In this document: positions 11,490 to 20,128 of the stretch, piece by piece
Layout of the letters: each line of letters starts with the position of its first letter
Numbering within the stretch: position 1 is the first letter of the stretch
Assembly (NCBI GenBank): GCA_020027875.1
Contig: JAHRHA010000004.1
Span: 120,001 to 184,000 of the forward strand
Direction: 5' to 3'
Length of the DNA: 64,000 nucleotides
From: Micromonosporaceae bacterium
Lineage (GTDB): Bacteria; Actinomycetota; Actinomycetes; Mycobacteriales; Micromonosporaceae
Notes under the pieces: model-generated
What the model was told of the DNA's origin: nothing
Databases searched by the model: none
The model's input: only the letters and a program-made list of their open reading frames with translations
Translations under genes and position numbers: made by a program

Positions 11490-12545
11490 TCAGATGCGGC
11501 GGGCGGCCCGGAATCGGACGGACCAGTAGCCGCCGCCGTCGAGTAGCGCATGGCCGCCCAGGTCACCGAAAGTGGGGCCGTCCGCCCTGCTGCGGCTGGA
11601 GATAAATCGATAATGGCCGGCATCGTCCAGGCCGAGGTAGATTCCACTGTGGTCGGTTTGGTCGCCGTTACCCGCCGCGGTGTCGAAGAAGACCAGGTCA
11701 CCGGCTTGCAATCGATCGAAGTCGCGAGCCGGCTTGCCCACGTTAGGGATGACCAGGGCGCCGGGCCCGAACTGGGCAATCGCATACGCGCGGCGGGGCA
11801 GGCCCAGCCCGGCCTCGTTCTTCAAGCGCAGTGGGTAGCCCATCCGGTAGCCGTACACGAGGCGAACGAAGCCGGAGCAGTCGACGGCGCCGTACCGGTC
11901 GGGCTGCGGCCGCATGCCGCCGCCATCGGGAAAGTTCCACGTGATGCCGAGATAGTCGTAGAAGTCGGACTTCTCTGAGCGGCCATCAGGGTCGGTCGCG
12001 GAGACCGGGCCAAACGAGGCGTCCCCGGCATAGCGGATCCCCTTCGCGTTCTTCTTGTTCTCTGCGCCATTGATGTATTCCATGGCGACCGCGAGAAGGT
12101 CTTCGCTGCGATCGGTGCGCGTCCTGGTAAACCACGGCTCGAACCAGGATGCGTTCTCCGCGCCCTCGCGCCACGGCTCGAGCGCCAACCGCACCCACGC
12201 GTCAGTTGTCACGGTCCGCTTGGTGAACGCGGGCTCGGCGAAGGTCCGGACCGGCCCGCTCAGCCGCACCGTCCGAGCGCCGTCGGTGAGGACGGCGACG
12301 GCAGCGCCCTGAGCATCGAGAACAACTGTCCGTGCCGGATCGGTGTGGCGCTCAAACGTGAGCCGCCCCTGGCCGGCGTCGGCGTTGGGAACCACGGACG
12401 GCGCGTTCTCCACGGTGCGCATATCCTCGGCCGCGGACGCCCGGATCTTGAGATAGAACACCGACGATGCCGCCACGACGACCAGGGAAATCACAACGAG
12501 CGCGGCCACACCCACACGCAGGCCGGGGGTGCCGCGGTCAATCAC
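11490..12545 (-). CDS. Membrane-anchored NlpC/P60 family hydrolase
   Basis: A 351-aa protein with an N-terminal membrane helix (VGVAALVVISLVVVAASSVF), an outer region of about 180 aa, and a C-terminal NlpC/P60 domain. The catalytic cysteine is visible in AVDCSGFVRLVYG and the histidine in QTDHSGIYLG, with DLVFFDT between. NlpC/P60 enzymes are usually gamma-D-glutamyl peptidases of the cell wall; some cut poly-gamma-glutamate. It sits 35 nt downstream of pgsC in the same direction, so a role in trimming or releasing poly-gamma-glutamate is a reasonable inference. The start is GTG with GGAG 7 nt upstream. Confidence 0.88.
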   Translation of the reverse strand: MIDRGTPGLRVGVAALVVISLVVVAASSVFYLKIRASAAEDMRTVENAPSVVPNADAGQGRLTFERHTDPARTVVLDAQGAAVAVLTDGARTVRLSGPVRTFAEPAFTKRTVTTDAWVRLALEPWREGAENASWFEPWFTRTRTDRSEDLLAVAMEYINGAENKKNAKGIRYAGDASFGPVSATDPDGRSEKSDFYDYLGITWNFPDGGGMRPQPDRYGAVDCSGFVRLVYGYRMGYPLRLKNEAGLGLPRRAYAIAQFGPGALVIPNVGKPARDFDRLQAGDLVFFDTAAGNGDQTDHSGIYLGLDDAGHYRFISSRSRADGPTFGDLGGHALLDGGGYWSVRFRAARRI

Positions 12546-12580
12546 GTGGGTCTCCTACTGTGGCGGATGTGGGCGTCAGC

Positions 12581-13063
12581 CTAGGTACCAGGAATTACCC
12601 CAACCAAAATCCCGCTGATCATCACGGCGTAAGTCGCAGCCGTTACGATAGCGGTCGCCAGCAGCGTCCAACCAGGGCGCTGCCGTTCGACTTGGTGGGC
12701 GAAGAGTCCTGGGACGATGAACCCCAGGGTCTGGTGAACGAAGAGAAGTGGAAAGTTCTTCTGGATCATGAAGAACAGGGCCAGCTGGATGAGCACACCG
12801 AGCAGAACGATGGTGGCGAACAGGCGCTTGCCGTAAAGAATCACCACCCGTTTGAGGATCTTGGTCAGTCCGATAGTGACGGCGGTCACTCCCACAATCA
12901 GCAGAGTTTGGCGGTAGTCCTGGATGAGCGTCAGGGCAAGCCAAGCCGGCGTGATCATCCCACCGGGCGAGAGGTTAGTCGTCAGGTAGCACAGCAGAGC
13001 CAGCACCAGCCCACAAGCGAGCGCGAGCGTGGCGGTCTCTGGCGCAAGATCTCCACTGATCAT
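12581..13063 (-). CDS. pgsC: Poly-gamma-glutamate synthesis protein PgsC/CapC
   Basis: A 160-aa membrane protein with about five hydrophobic helices. It has the family pattern NLSPGGMITPAWLAL near the N-terminus and FPLLFVHQTLGFIVPGLFAH near the end. PgsC is the membrane partner of the PgsB ligase in polymer synthesis and export. Length is normal for the family. ATG start with GGGAG 6 nt upstream; it overlaps the pgsB stop by 4 nt (ATGA), so the two are coupled. The nucleotide sequence looks less GC-rich than the flanking core genes. Confidence 0.92.
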   Translation of the reverse strand: MISGDLAPETATLALACGLVLALLCYLTTNLSPGGMITPAWLALTLIQDYRQTLLIVGVTAVTIGLTKILKRVVILYGKRLFATIVLLGVLIQLALFFMIQKNFPLLFVHQTLGFIVPGLFAHQVERQRPGWTLLATAIVTAATYAVMISGILVGVIPGT

Positions 13064-14256
13064 GTGGACTCCCTCGTCAGGTGCGTCAGGTGCTCCAACA
13101 GGCGCTCACCTTGTCCGTGGACGTTGCCAACCGCGATCAGCGTCGAGTAGTCGTCGACCGACTGAAGGATGCCGTCGACAAGCTCCTGCGGATCGCGGCG
13201 GCCACCGAGGTCGACGACGCGGGGGTGCCATTGTGTCGGAATGGTCGCCCGAGCGCTGCGGGTCGGTTCGCCGATGAGGAAGATCCGCGCCGGATCGAGC
13301 CGCGGTACGAGAGCACCCATTTGTCCGTTGCGCTCGACGCGGTCGGGCCGGCAGTTGATGACAAGGTGCGTCGACCCCGAAATCGCCCCGATCACTCGCA
13401 GGCGTTCCACATTCATCATGGTCGATTCTGGATCGTTGGCAGCGAAGATGTTCGCAACGCGTAAGCGTCTCCGTCCGATGAGATAGTCCGCGACACCCAA
13501 GGCCCCGGGATCGGGCGGAGTGGCCCACATGCCCTTGAGTGCCGACTGACGATCGACGCCCAGCAGTTCGGCCACCGCGAGGGCCACGGCAACGTTCTCC
13601 TTGAACGTGATCCAGCTAAAGCCCTTCATCTCCTCGTCCGAGACCGAATCGGCGTCGACCTCCAGGAGGCGGCAAGATCGGCGTGCTGCCTCTTCCCGCA
13701 ATACGCCGATCTGGTCCGTCTCGGCCGTGACACAGACTCCGCCGGGTGGCATCGATCGGCTCATCGACCGCGCCACCGCGTCAAGGGTGTTGCCCATCTC
13801 ATCCATGTGGTCGTCTCGAACGTTGCTCAAGATCCCGATACTCGACCGAACCAGCTTCGTCTGGTTGATCTCCTGGAGCGCCGGGCTCACGGCCATGCAC
13901 TCCATCACGAGGGCGTCGGGGAAGAAAGCAACGGCTCGGCGGACGATCCCGACCTGCTCTATGACGTTGGCGATGCCGAGCTTGCGATGAATCGGTTCCT
14001 CGGTGGCATCGGGGTAGATGAATCGTGCCGCCGTGCCGGTTGTCTTGGCCACAACAACGAGTCCGCCACCACGCAGGGCTCCCGCACAGAGCCGGGTGAT
14101 TGAGCTTTTGCCGCGGCTGCCGTTGACCAGGATGCGGGTCGGAATGGTACGCAGGTTGCCGAGGTGGTTGCGCTGCTCCAGGATTCCGGCTCCGAGCAGT
14201 GCGAGACACGAGGCGACCAAGATGGCAAATAGCGGGAGCACCTCAACTCCGCTCAA
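13060..14256 (-). CDS. pgsB: Poly-gamma-glutamate synthase PgsB/CapB
   Basis: A 398-aa Mur-ligase-like enzyme that joins glutamates through gamma-carboxyl bonds using ATP. It has an N-terminal membrane helix, the P-loop VNGSRGKSSITRL, and the family blocks VVVAKTTGTAARFI, ALVMECMAVSPALQEI, GILSNVRDDHMDEMG, ATPPDPGALG and INCRPDRVERNGQ, ending VGNVHGQGERLLEHL. The frame opens with TTG at 14256. A GTG at 14241, with GGAG 5 nt upstream, is an equally good start one base after the upstream stop. It is the core of the cluster; no pgsA/capA homologue is seen nearby. Confidence 0.93.
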   Translation of the reverse strand: MSGVEVLPLFAILVASCLALLGAGILEQRNHLGNLRTIPTRILVNGSRGKSSITRLCAGALRGGGLVVVAKTTGTAARFIYPDATEEPIHRKLGIANVIEQVGIVRRAVAFFPDALVMECMAVSPALQEINQTKLVRSSIGILSNVRDDHMDEMGNTLDAVARSMSRSMPPGGVCVTAETDQIGVLREEAARRSCRLLEVDADSVSDEEMKGFSWITFKENVAVALAVAELLGVDRQSALKGMWATPPDPGALGVADYLIGRRRLRVANIFAANDPESTMMNVERLRVIGAISGSTHLVINCRPDRVERNGQMGALVPRLDPARIFLIGEPTRSARATIPTQWHPRVVDLGGRRDPQELVDGILQSVDDYSTLIAVGNVHGQGERLLEHLTHLTREST

Positions 14257-15358
14257 AGTAGGGATGGCGGGCCTGTGGAGCGTTCTTGTTGTCCACCAGT
14301 GCCGCCGTGGCGTGCCCAGTGCTCTCGTTCGGTTCGGGAGTGCTTGCTGGACGTTCCGCGGGTATTCGACTGATCACAGCGGTGTGGTCACTGCCCGCGC
14401 CGCGCATACGAACCACCCCGCCCAGCCGGCCAGCGCCGTCGACGTGGGCCTGCCGACAGATATCCAAACAGATTGCGATCGCGCCGATCTCGTCGAGGCG
14501 GGACGGAGAAATGACAGTGCGCGCGTCGCCGGACCGGAAGCGGTCGGCCGCGGCGGCGAGGGTACGTAGCGGACGGACGACAAGGAATTGGTGCCACACG
14601 AGCATGAGCAGCGCGACCGCGGCGCCGATGACCGCGAGCAGCCACGCGCTGCGCCGTTCGTCGTTTCCCGACAGCGTTAACGCGCTCACCGGTCGTTGGG
14701 CTAGGACCATCAAGCGCAGGCTGTCTGGGCTCTCGCGCCAATTGACCTCCGAGGCGTTGACCAGCGATCGGACGCCGGAGATTGTGATGATGTCGCCGTG
14801 GGTGGGCGCATCGAAGGCCTGCATCGCTACATCGCTCAGCGGTCCTGCTGGCAGCTTTTCGTAGGGGATGTAGCCATCCGTATCCAGGATCGTGCGCATC
14901 TGGCCGTCAACGACACGCAGTCGACCGCCGAGGCGACGGAGGACCGAGCGTAGGTAATTCACGTCGAACTCGGCAACCAGCCCGTACCGTTGCGAAAACC
15001 ACGCGCGGGCATAGATCGCTGGGACTCTTCGAGACGACCGGTCAAGATCGACACCGTTACCCGGCGCGAGCCGGCCGGGCGTACGGAGGGGGTCAGCGCC
15101 TGAGCGCACGACCACCCGGCCATCGAGGTCGACGACGTATGTGCTGCGGAAGCGACGGTCCCCCAGCAGCGTGGCTAACACCGGCGTGAGTTCGGTTGGC
15201 TCTGCTCCAAGGTGGTGGCCGGCCTCCCGAGCCAGACTCAGCAAGCCCTCATCCAAGGTGTCGCGCAGAGTGGAGGCAGAGCCGTCGACAAGATTCTGGG
15301 TGGCGGTGATCACCTGACTGGGAAACGTCCGGAGTTGGGCGACGGAAATTGAACTCAT
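14243..15358 (-). CDS. HAMP-domain membrane sensor, C-terminal half (probable frameshifted part)
   Basis: A 371-aa frame with an outer sensor region (about 1-240) that has the Cache-like pattern RSTYVVDLDGRVVVRSGADP. One membrane helix follows (SAWLLAVIGAAVALLMLVWH), then a HAMP-like segment (RPLRTLAAAADRFRSGDART, LDEIGAIAICLDICR) and a disordered tail. No kinase, cyclase or methyl-accepting output domain is present. There is no ribosome site before its ATG, and the N-terminal membrane helix it needs is encoded in the overlapping frame upstream. The best reading is that 14243-16589 is one gene with a frameshift near 15300-15358. The stop abuts pgsB. Confidence 0.7.
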   Translation of the reverse strand: MSSISVAQLRTFPSQVITATQNLVDGSASTLRDTLDEGLLSLAREAGHHLGAEPTELTPVLATLLGDRRFRSTYVVDLDGRVVVRSGADPLRTPGRLAPGNGVDLDRSSRRVPAIYARAWFSQRYGLVAEFDVNYLRSVLRRLGGRLRVVDGQMRTILDTDGYIPYEKLPAGPLSDVAMQAFDAPTHGDIITISGVRSLVNASEVNWRESPDSLRLMVLAQRPVSALTLSGNDERRSAWLLAVIGAAVALLMLVWHQFLVVRPLRTLAAAADRFRSGDARTVISPSRLDEIGAIAICLDICRQAHVDGAGRLGGVVRMRGAGSDHTAVISRIPAERPASTPEPNESTGHATAALVDNKNAPQARHPYFERS

Positions 15359-16589
15359 ACGTCACAGCGGCCGACCACGCGAGTACCACCAGTGTGGCGG
15401 TGATCATCGCACGGCCTGCGGACAGAGAGCGCCGTCGCGGTGTAGGCCTGCTCGTGCGGCCACGCAGGCGCGCGCCGATCTCGTCGAAGGCGACGACGAT
15501 CCGGGATATCTCCGAGGTTCTGGGGTAGCGCGGTCGCGGACCGCGCGCGCCGCTCGCTATCGCCTTCGCACGCACAATCAACCGGCGTACCGGAAGGACG
15601 AGCGAGAAGCGGATCAATGCTAGGACGAGGAAAGCGACCACGAGCAGTGCGCCGCCAACCGGAACCCCCGTCCACCACGAGCCTGTGACCACAAACGGGG
15701 CAAGGATGACCGAGACCACCATGACACCGGTGAGGCCGATAGGCGCTGCCGCCACGACGGTGGCCTGATCAGCGGCACCCGGTTCGGCGCTTCGGCGGGT
15801 CGCGCTCGCCAGACGTACACCGTTCGACCGCTGGATCACCTCATGCACAAGGGCGGTGGCGTTCCCCGCCAGCTTCACGCCCTGGCTGTACGACGGCGCG
15901 TCGCCGACGGCGAGAAGTACGGTTTGGTCGAAATCTGTGTTGAGTAGGAGCGGCCGGATCACGACCGAGAACGTTGTGACCAGGATCCTTCCGTCGCGGA
16001 GCGGTTGCGCTACCACCAGCCGTGGCTGGTCGTCGTCTCCGACAATGGCGAAGGTGATCGGTTCAAGGAGCGGCCGAGGCAATGCCTCCGACGGCACGGC
16101 ATCACCTCGGACGGCGATCGGCTTTCGCGTCGTGCCGTCCAGCACCGCGGCACCACTGAACTGGCTGGTGGCCGACTGAACGATCGTGAGTAATGTGACG
16201 GCGTTGGGCGCCGGGCCCGCGGCCCACGCGTCTGCGGCAGCGGCCAAGCCCCGGGCTGTTCGGGCCGCCTGCGCGTTCAGCCCGCGAGCCAGATCCGCGA
16301 CGAGCCCCTTCTGCGAGTCGACGACGGCCTGCTCGACGGCGCGGGTTGTTGGCCGGCCGAGCACGACGACGCATAGGCCGGCGAGCAGCAACAGACAGCA
16401 GAACGAGATCCACGACGGTACCGCCACACCAGCGGGAAACCGTTGGCGCGGAAGTTGCCTCTCAAGCGCGATCCGCCGCCACCGTGTGGTGGCAGAGAAG
16501 GCCGCCATCATCGTGGTCGGCTGCTCGTTCGGCACGCATCTCCGTCCGTCGTCGGCACACACTTTCGAGAGACGTGCCGCCTCCCCCAC
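15249..16589 (-). CDS. HAMP-domain membrane sensor, N-terminal half (probable frameshifted part)
   Basis: A 446-aa frame with a cytoplasmic N-terminus and a membrane helix (WISFCCLLLLAGLCVVVLGR). An outer sensor domain of about 200 aa follows, then a second helix (PVGGALLVVAFLVLALIRFS), a HAMP segment (LPVRRLIVRAKAIASGARGP, ISRIVVAFDEIGARLRG) and a third helix (AMITATLVVLAWSAAV). Right after that helix the frame turns into atypical sequence for about 25 residues and ends. The other frame (14243-15358) there encodes the expected outer domain. The two frames overlap by 110 nt and the shift is +1. The start is uncertain: GTG at 16589, or ATG near 16511. Confidence 0.68.
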   Translation of the reverse strand: MGEAARLSKVCADDGRRCVPNEQPTTMMAAFSATTRWRRIALERQLPRQRFPAGVAVPSWISFCCLLLLAGLCVVVLGRPTTRAVEQAVVDSQKGLVADLARGLNAQAARTARGLAAAADAWAAGPAPNAVTLLTIVQSATSQFSGAAVLDGTTRKPIAVRGDAVPSEALPRPLLEPITFAIVGDDDQPRLVVAQPLRDGRILVTTFSVVIRPLLLNTDFDQTVLLAVGDAPSYSQGVKLAGNATALVHEVIQRSNGVRLASATRRSAEPGAADQATVVAAAPIGLTGVMVVSVILAPFVVTGSWWTGVPVGGALLVVAFLVLALIRFSLVLPVRRLIVRAKAIASGARGPRPRYPRTSEISRIVVAFDEIGARLRGRTSRPTPRRRSLSAGRAMITATLVVLAWSAAVTYEFNFRRPTPDVSQSGDHRHPESCRRLCLHSARHLG

Positions 16590-16700
16590 GCCGCCTGCCG
16601 TACCGTGGTGAACTCCGCGGGCACGAGCGGTGGTTCACTCTAACGACAGAGAATGCGCTGCGCGACTCGGTAGACGTTCGGCCTCCATGCGCTGTTAGGT

Positions 16701-16748
16701 CGAGATCCAGAAGCTGACCGGTCGGCAGTACGTAGGCCGCCACGCCCC
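16701..16748 (+). pseudogene. Relic of the plsC 3' end (right direct repeat of the pgs cluster)
   Basis: These 48 nt match plsC 11373-11420 at 45 positions and still read EIQKLTGRQYVGRHAP in the same frame. No acyltransferase sequence precedes them. This is therefore a detached copy of the gene's end, now in the space between the pgs cluster and the UbiA gene. The gap 16590-16853 holds only this relic and the repeat at 16771-16842. Confidence 0.82.
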
Positions 16749-16770
16749 GGACGCCGCCGCACCCGCGACG

Positions 16771-16842
16771 CCGAAGATCCCCGTGATCATGATCTGGCCG
16801 TCGCTAAACAGCGTCGGTCATGACCTCCAGGTCATGATCGAC
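16771..16842 (-). repeat. Intergenic palindromic repeat, family 1, copy b
   Basis: The palindrome occupies 16813-16842 (one base changed in the left arm). The conserved tail lies to its left in reverse orientation (GAAGATCC, TGATCATGAT, GCCGTCGCTAAACAGC). It sits directly after the plsC relic. Confidence 0.82.
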
Positions 16843-16853
16843 AGGAGGGGTTG

Positions 16854-17891
16854 CTAACGCACCCCGGCCCAGATGGCCCAGCCGAGCATGCCGAGGATAA
16901 GCAACCCTCCGGCCCGTCGGGTGTGGAGGAAGGCGATCGGAGCCCACCACAATGGCCAGACGGGGTTGTCGGGTGGCCTTTCCGTGGGCTTGGGTTCGGC
17001 GTACTGGCGCATCATCCAGACGAGCCTAGGCAGGCCAACGAGGGTGAGCAGGGCGGGCCACGGCAGGGCGCGCGCGACTACCAAGGCGGCCACCCCGACG
17101 TAGTAGGCAATCGCCATTACCTGCGTGATTGCCTTGGCCCGTCCCTCGCCCAGGAGGACCGGAAGCGTCGTGGTGCCGGTCGGTGCGTCGTACGGCAGCT
17201 TGTCTATGTGTTTGCCCATGAGCACGGTGGTCGGCAGTAGCGCATACACGGTCGCCGCCGCCAGAACCTGCCAGGGCAGCGAGCCCGTGCCGGCGTAGTA
17301 GACGCCGCCCACCATGAGTGGACCCCACGTGATGAGCACGTCGAACTCACCGAGCCCGCGCTTCTTGAGCCGCAAGGGCGGCGCTGTGTAGGCCCACGAC
17401 AGGAACAGCCCGCCGAGCGCGAACGCCGCCACCCACCAGTCCACGCGCGAGATCAGCGTCACCATGATGGCCAGGTCGAGCACCTGGCAGACCACGATGC
17501 CGGTGAGGAGCTGTCGCTTGGTCACGAGGCCCGACAGGATGGGGTGCGGGGCGTACAGAGCTCGTGGATATGTCTCGGTGTCGTTGCCCACCTCGGTGTC
17601 GGCGAGGTCGTTCATCAGGTTGTTGGCCAAGTGGGCGATGACAATGCCGATCACCGCGAGGGTCACGTTGAGCCAGTCGACGGGCACATCGGCGACCGCG
17701 GCGAGTAGCACCGCGATCAGGCCAGACGTCAGCGTCATCGGCAGCACGCCGGCACGGGTCACCACGAGCCAACGGGTGACGCCGTCGACCATGCCCTGCT
17801 CGGGCGGGTTGGCAGTGCGGAACGCGTAGCTCCAGGCGGCCATTCGATCGGCGAGATTCAGCGTGCTGGGCATAATCCGAAGCGTACTCAC
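16854..17891 (-). CDS. UbiA family prenyltransferase
   Basis: A 345-aa integral membrane enzyme with about eight hydrophobic helices. The first aspartate-rich prenyl-diphosphate site is NNLMNDLADTEVGND; the second region is GKHIDKLPYDAPTGTTTLPV. UbiA enzymes attach a polyprenyl chain to an aromatic or other acceptor. The member could be a menaquinone-pathway (MenA-like) enzyme, but the acceptor cannot be told and no other men genes are present. The start is GTG at 17891 with GGGAGG 10 nt upstream; ATG at 17873 is an alternative. It is divergent from the radical SAM gene. Confidence 0.85.
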   Translation of the reverse strand: MSTLRIMPSTLNLADRMAAWSYAFRTANPPEQGMVDGVTRWLVVTRAGVLPMTLTSGLIAVLLAAVADVPVDWLNVTLAVIGIVIAHLANNLMNDLADTEVGNDTETYPRALYAPHPILSGLVTKRQLLTGIVVCQVLDLAIMVTLISRVDWWVAAFALGGLFLSWAYTAPPLRLKKRGLGEFDVLITWGPLMVGGVYYAGTGSLPWQVLAAATVYALLPTTVLMGKHIDKLPYDAPTGTTTLPVLLGEGRAKAITQVMAIAYYVGVAALVVARALPWPALLTLVGLPRLVWMMRQYAEPKPTERPPDNPVWPLWWAPIAFLHTRRAGGLLILGMLGWAIWAGVR

Positions 17892-17978
17892 GAACTGCGG
17901 GCCTCCCGGACACCGACCGCCGAGGGTCGAGCGAGAGTCCGCGGCGCGTACCCTGGGTGGTTGATCCAGGGAGGCCGT

Positions 17979-19901
17979 ATGACCGTCGTGAACGTATTTG
18001 ACCAGCTTGAGCGCCTACTGCCGCAGGTGAGCAAGCCGATCCAGTACGTCGGCGGTGAGCTGGGTGCGGTGGTCAAGGACTGGGACTCGGCCGCGGTCCG
18101 GTGGGCGCTGATGTACCCGGACGCGTACGAGGTCGGCCTGCCCAATCAGGGCGTCCAGATCCTCTACGAGGTGCTGAACGAGCAGCCCGACGTGCTGGCC
18201 GAGCGGACGTACGCCGTCTGGCCGGACCTCGAGAACCTGATGCGCGAACACGGAGTGCCGCAGTTCACCGTGGAGGCCCACCGCCCGGTGCGCGCCTTCG
18301 ACCTCTTCGGTATCTCCTTCGCCACCGAACTCGGTTACACCAACATGCTCACCGCCCTCAGGCTGGCCGGGATCCCCCTCGACGCGAGGGAGCGCAGCGA
18401 TGAGGATCCGGTGGTCGTCGCCGGCGGGCACGCCGCATTCAATCCGGAGCCGATCGCCGACTTCATCGACGCCGCCGTGCTCGGCGATGGTGAGGAGGCG
18501 GTGCTCGAGATCACCAACATCGTGCGCGCATGGAAGGCGGAGGGTAGCCCCGGCGGGCGGGATGAGCTGCTGCTTCGCCTCGCCCGCACGGAGGCCGTCT
18601 ACGTCCCCCGCTTCTACGACGTCGACTATCTTCCGGACGGACGCATCCAGCGGGTGGTGCCGAACCGGCACGAGGTTCCGTTCCGGGTCCGCAAGCGCAC
18701 GACGATGGATCTTGACGCATGGCCTTACCCCCGCAAGCCGCTCGTCCCGTTGGCCGAGACCGTCCATGAGCGCTATGCGGTCGAGATTTTTCGCGGCTGC
18801 ACCCGCGGCTGCCGGTTCTGCCAGGCGGGCATGATCACGCGGCCGGTGCGCGAGCGATCCATCACCACGGTTGGTCAGATGGTGCGCGACGGGCTGGAGT
18901 TCTCCGGCTTCTCCGAGGTCGGTCTGCTGTCGTTGTCCAGCGCCGATCACTCCGAGATCGGCGACATCTGCTCCGGCCTGGCCCAGCAGTACGAGGGCAC
19001 CAACGTCTCCCTGTCGCTGCCCTCCACCCGCGTCGACGCCTTCAACATCACCCTCGCCGAGGAGCTGTCCCGCAACGGCCGCCGCACCGGGCTCACGTTC
19101 GCCCCCGAGGGCGGATCGGAGCGCATCCGCCGTGTCATCAACAAGATGGTGTCGGAGGAGGATCTGATCCGTACGGTCGTCACCGCCTACACCAACGGCT
19201 GGCGGCACGTGAAGCTCTACTTCATGTGTGGCCTGCCGACGGAGACCGACGACGACGTCGTTCAGATCGCCCGGCTCGCCCACGAGGTGATCAAGGCAGG
19301 GCGCGCTGCGACGGGCTCGCGTGACATCCGCTGCACCGTCTCCATCGGAGGGTTCGTGCCCAAGCCGCACACGCCCTTCCAGTGGGCCTCGATGGCGTCG
19401 CCTGCCGTGATCGACGAACGGCTGCGCCTCCTCAAGCAGGCGATCAACTCCGAGAAGTCCCTTGGCCGGGCGATCGGCTACCGCTACCACGATGGTAAGC
19501 CGTCGTTGATCGAGGCGCTGCTCGCCCGCGGCGACCGGCGGGTCGGCGCGGTCATCCGCCGGGTGTGGGAGTCGGGCCAGCGCTTCGATGGCTGGTCCGA
19601 GCACTTCTCGTACGCCCGCTGGGTCGACGCGGCCACGGAGGTGCTGCCGCAGTACGGCGTCGATCTGGACTGGTTCACCACCCGGGAGCGCGAGGAGAAC
19701 GAGGTCCTTCCGTGGGACCACCTGGACTCCGGGCTGGACAAGGAGTGGCTCTGGCAGGACTGGCAGGACTCGCTGCGCGAGTACGAGCAGGATGACTGCC
19801 GCTGGACGCCCTGCTTCGACTGCGGCGTCTGCCCGTCGATGGACACCCAGATTCAGGTCGGCCCCACCGGCAAGAAGCTGCTTCCGCTCACCCCGGTCTA
19901 G
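17979..19901 (+). CDS. B12-binding-type radical SAM protein, TIGR03960 family
   Basis: A 640-aa protein. The N-terminal region (LMYPDAYEVGLPNQGVQILY) belongs to the cobalamin-binding-like domain. The radical SAM cluster cysteines are in FRGCTRGCRFCQAGM, followed by LSLSSADHSEIGD and FAPEGGSERIRRVINK. A C-terminal cysteine pair set (CFDCGVCPSMD) may bind a further cluster. The TIGR03960 and TIGR03936 proteins occur together upstream of rne in actinobacteria; a role in RNA or ribosome modification has been suggested but not shown. The start at 17979 has GGGAGG 4 nt upstream. An in-frame TTG at 17961 is less likely. Confidence 0.92.
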   Translation: MTVVNVFDQLERLLPQVSKPIQYVGGELGAVVKDWDSAAVRWALMYPDAYEVGLPNQGVQILYEVLNEQPDVLAERTYAVWPDLENLMREHGVPQFTVEAHRPVRAFDLFGISFATELGYTNMLTALRLAGIPLDARERSDEDPVVVAGGHAAFNPEPIADFIDAAVLGDGEEAVLEITNIVRAWKAEGSPGGRDELLLRLARTEAVYVPRFYDVDYLPDGRIQRVVPNRHEVPFRVRKRTTMDLDAWPYPRKPLVPLAETVHERYAVEIFRGCTRGCRFCQAGMITRPVRERSITTVGQMVRDGLEFSGFSEVGLLSLSSADHSEIGDICSGLAQQYEGTNVSLSLPSTRVDAFNITLAEELSRNGRRTGLTFAPEGGSERIRRVINKMVSEEDLIRTVVTAYTNGWRHVKLYFMCGLPTETDDDVVQIARLAHEVIKAGRAATGSRDIRCTVSIGGFVPKPHTPFQWASMASPAVIDERLRLLKQAINSEKSLGRAIGYRYHDGKPSLIEALLARGDRRVGAVIRRVWESGQRFDGWSEHFSYARWVDAATEVLPQYGVDLDWFTTREREENEVLPWDHLDSGLDKEWLWQDWQDSLREYEQDDCRWTPCFDCGVCPSMDTQIQVGPTGKKLLPLTPV

Positions 19902-19911
19902 TCCGGCGGCC

Positions 19912-19931
19912 GCAGCGCGGGTACGCGCTGC
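19912..19931 (+). terminator. Hairpin after the radical SAM gene
   Basis: GCAGCGCG and CGCGCTGC form a perfect 8-bp stem around GGTA, 11 nt after the stop codon. No T run follows. Its position suggests a terminator, or a pause before the next gene 200 nt away. Confidence 0.5.
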
Positions 19932-20128
19932 GTCGGCCGGCGCCTCGGCGACCTCAGCGCGGGCGGCAGGTTCGTGGCGTCCGCGTCCACAATGATGCCG
20001 GTCATGCTCGGGAGGCGGCGCGAGCGTACGGGGATGGTTCGCCGGCCCGATACGGTCTCCGGTAGCAGATAGTCGAACGGGAGCCCAAGATCAGCAGGAA
20101 GCCGCAACCAGAGCAGAACCAGGCGCCG

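Noticed and set aside
18015-19721. Long minus-strand open frame (568 aa) opposite the radical SAM gene
   Set aside because: It is antisense to a clearly conserved protein, is Arg/His/Asp-rich without domains, and reflects the GC-rich third codon positions of the real gene.
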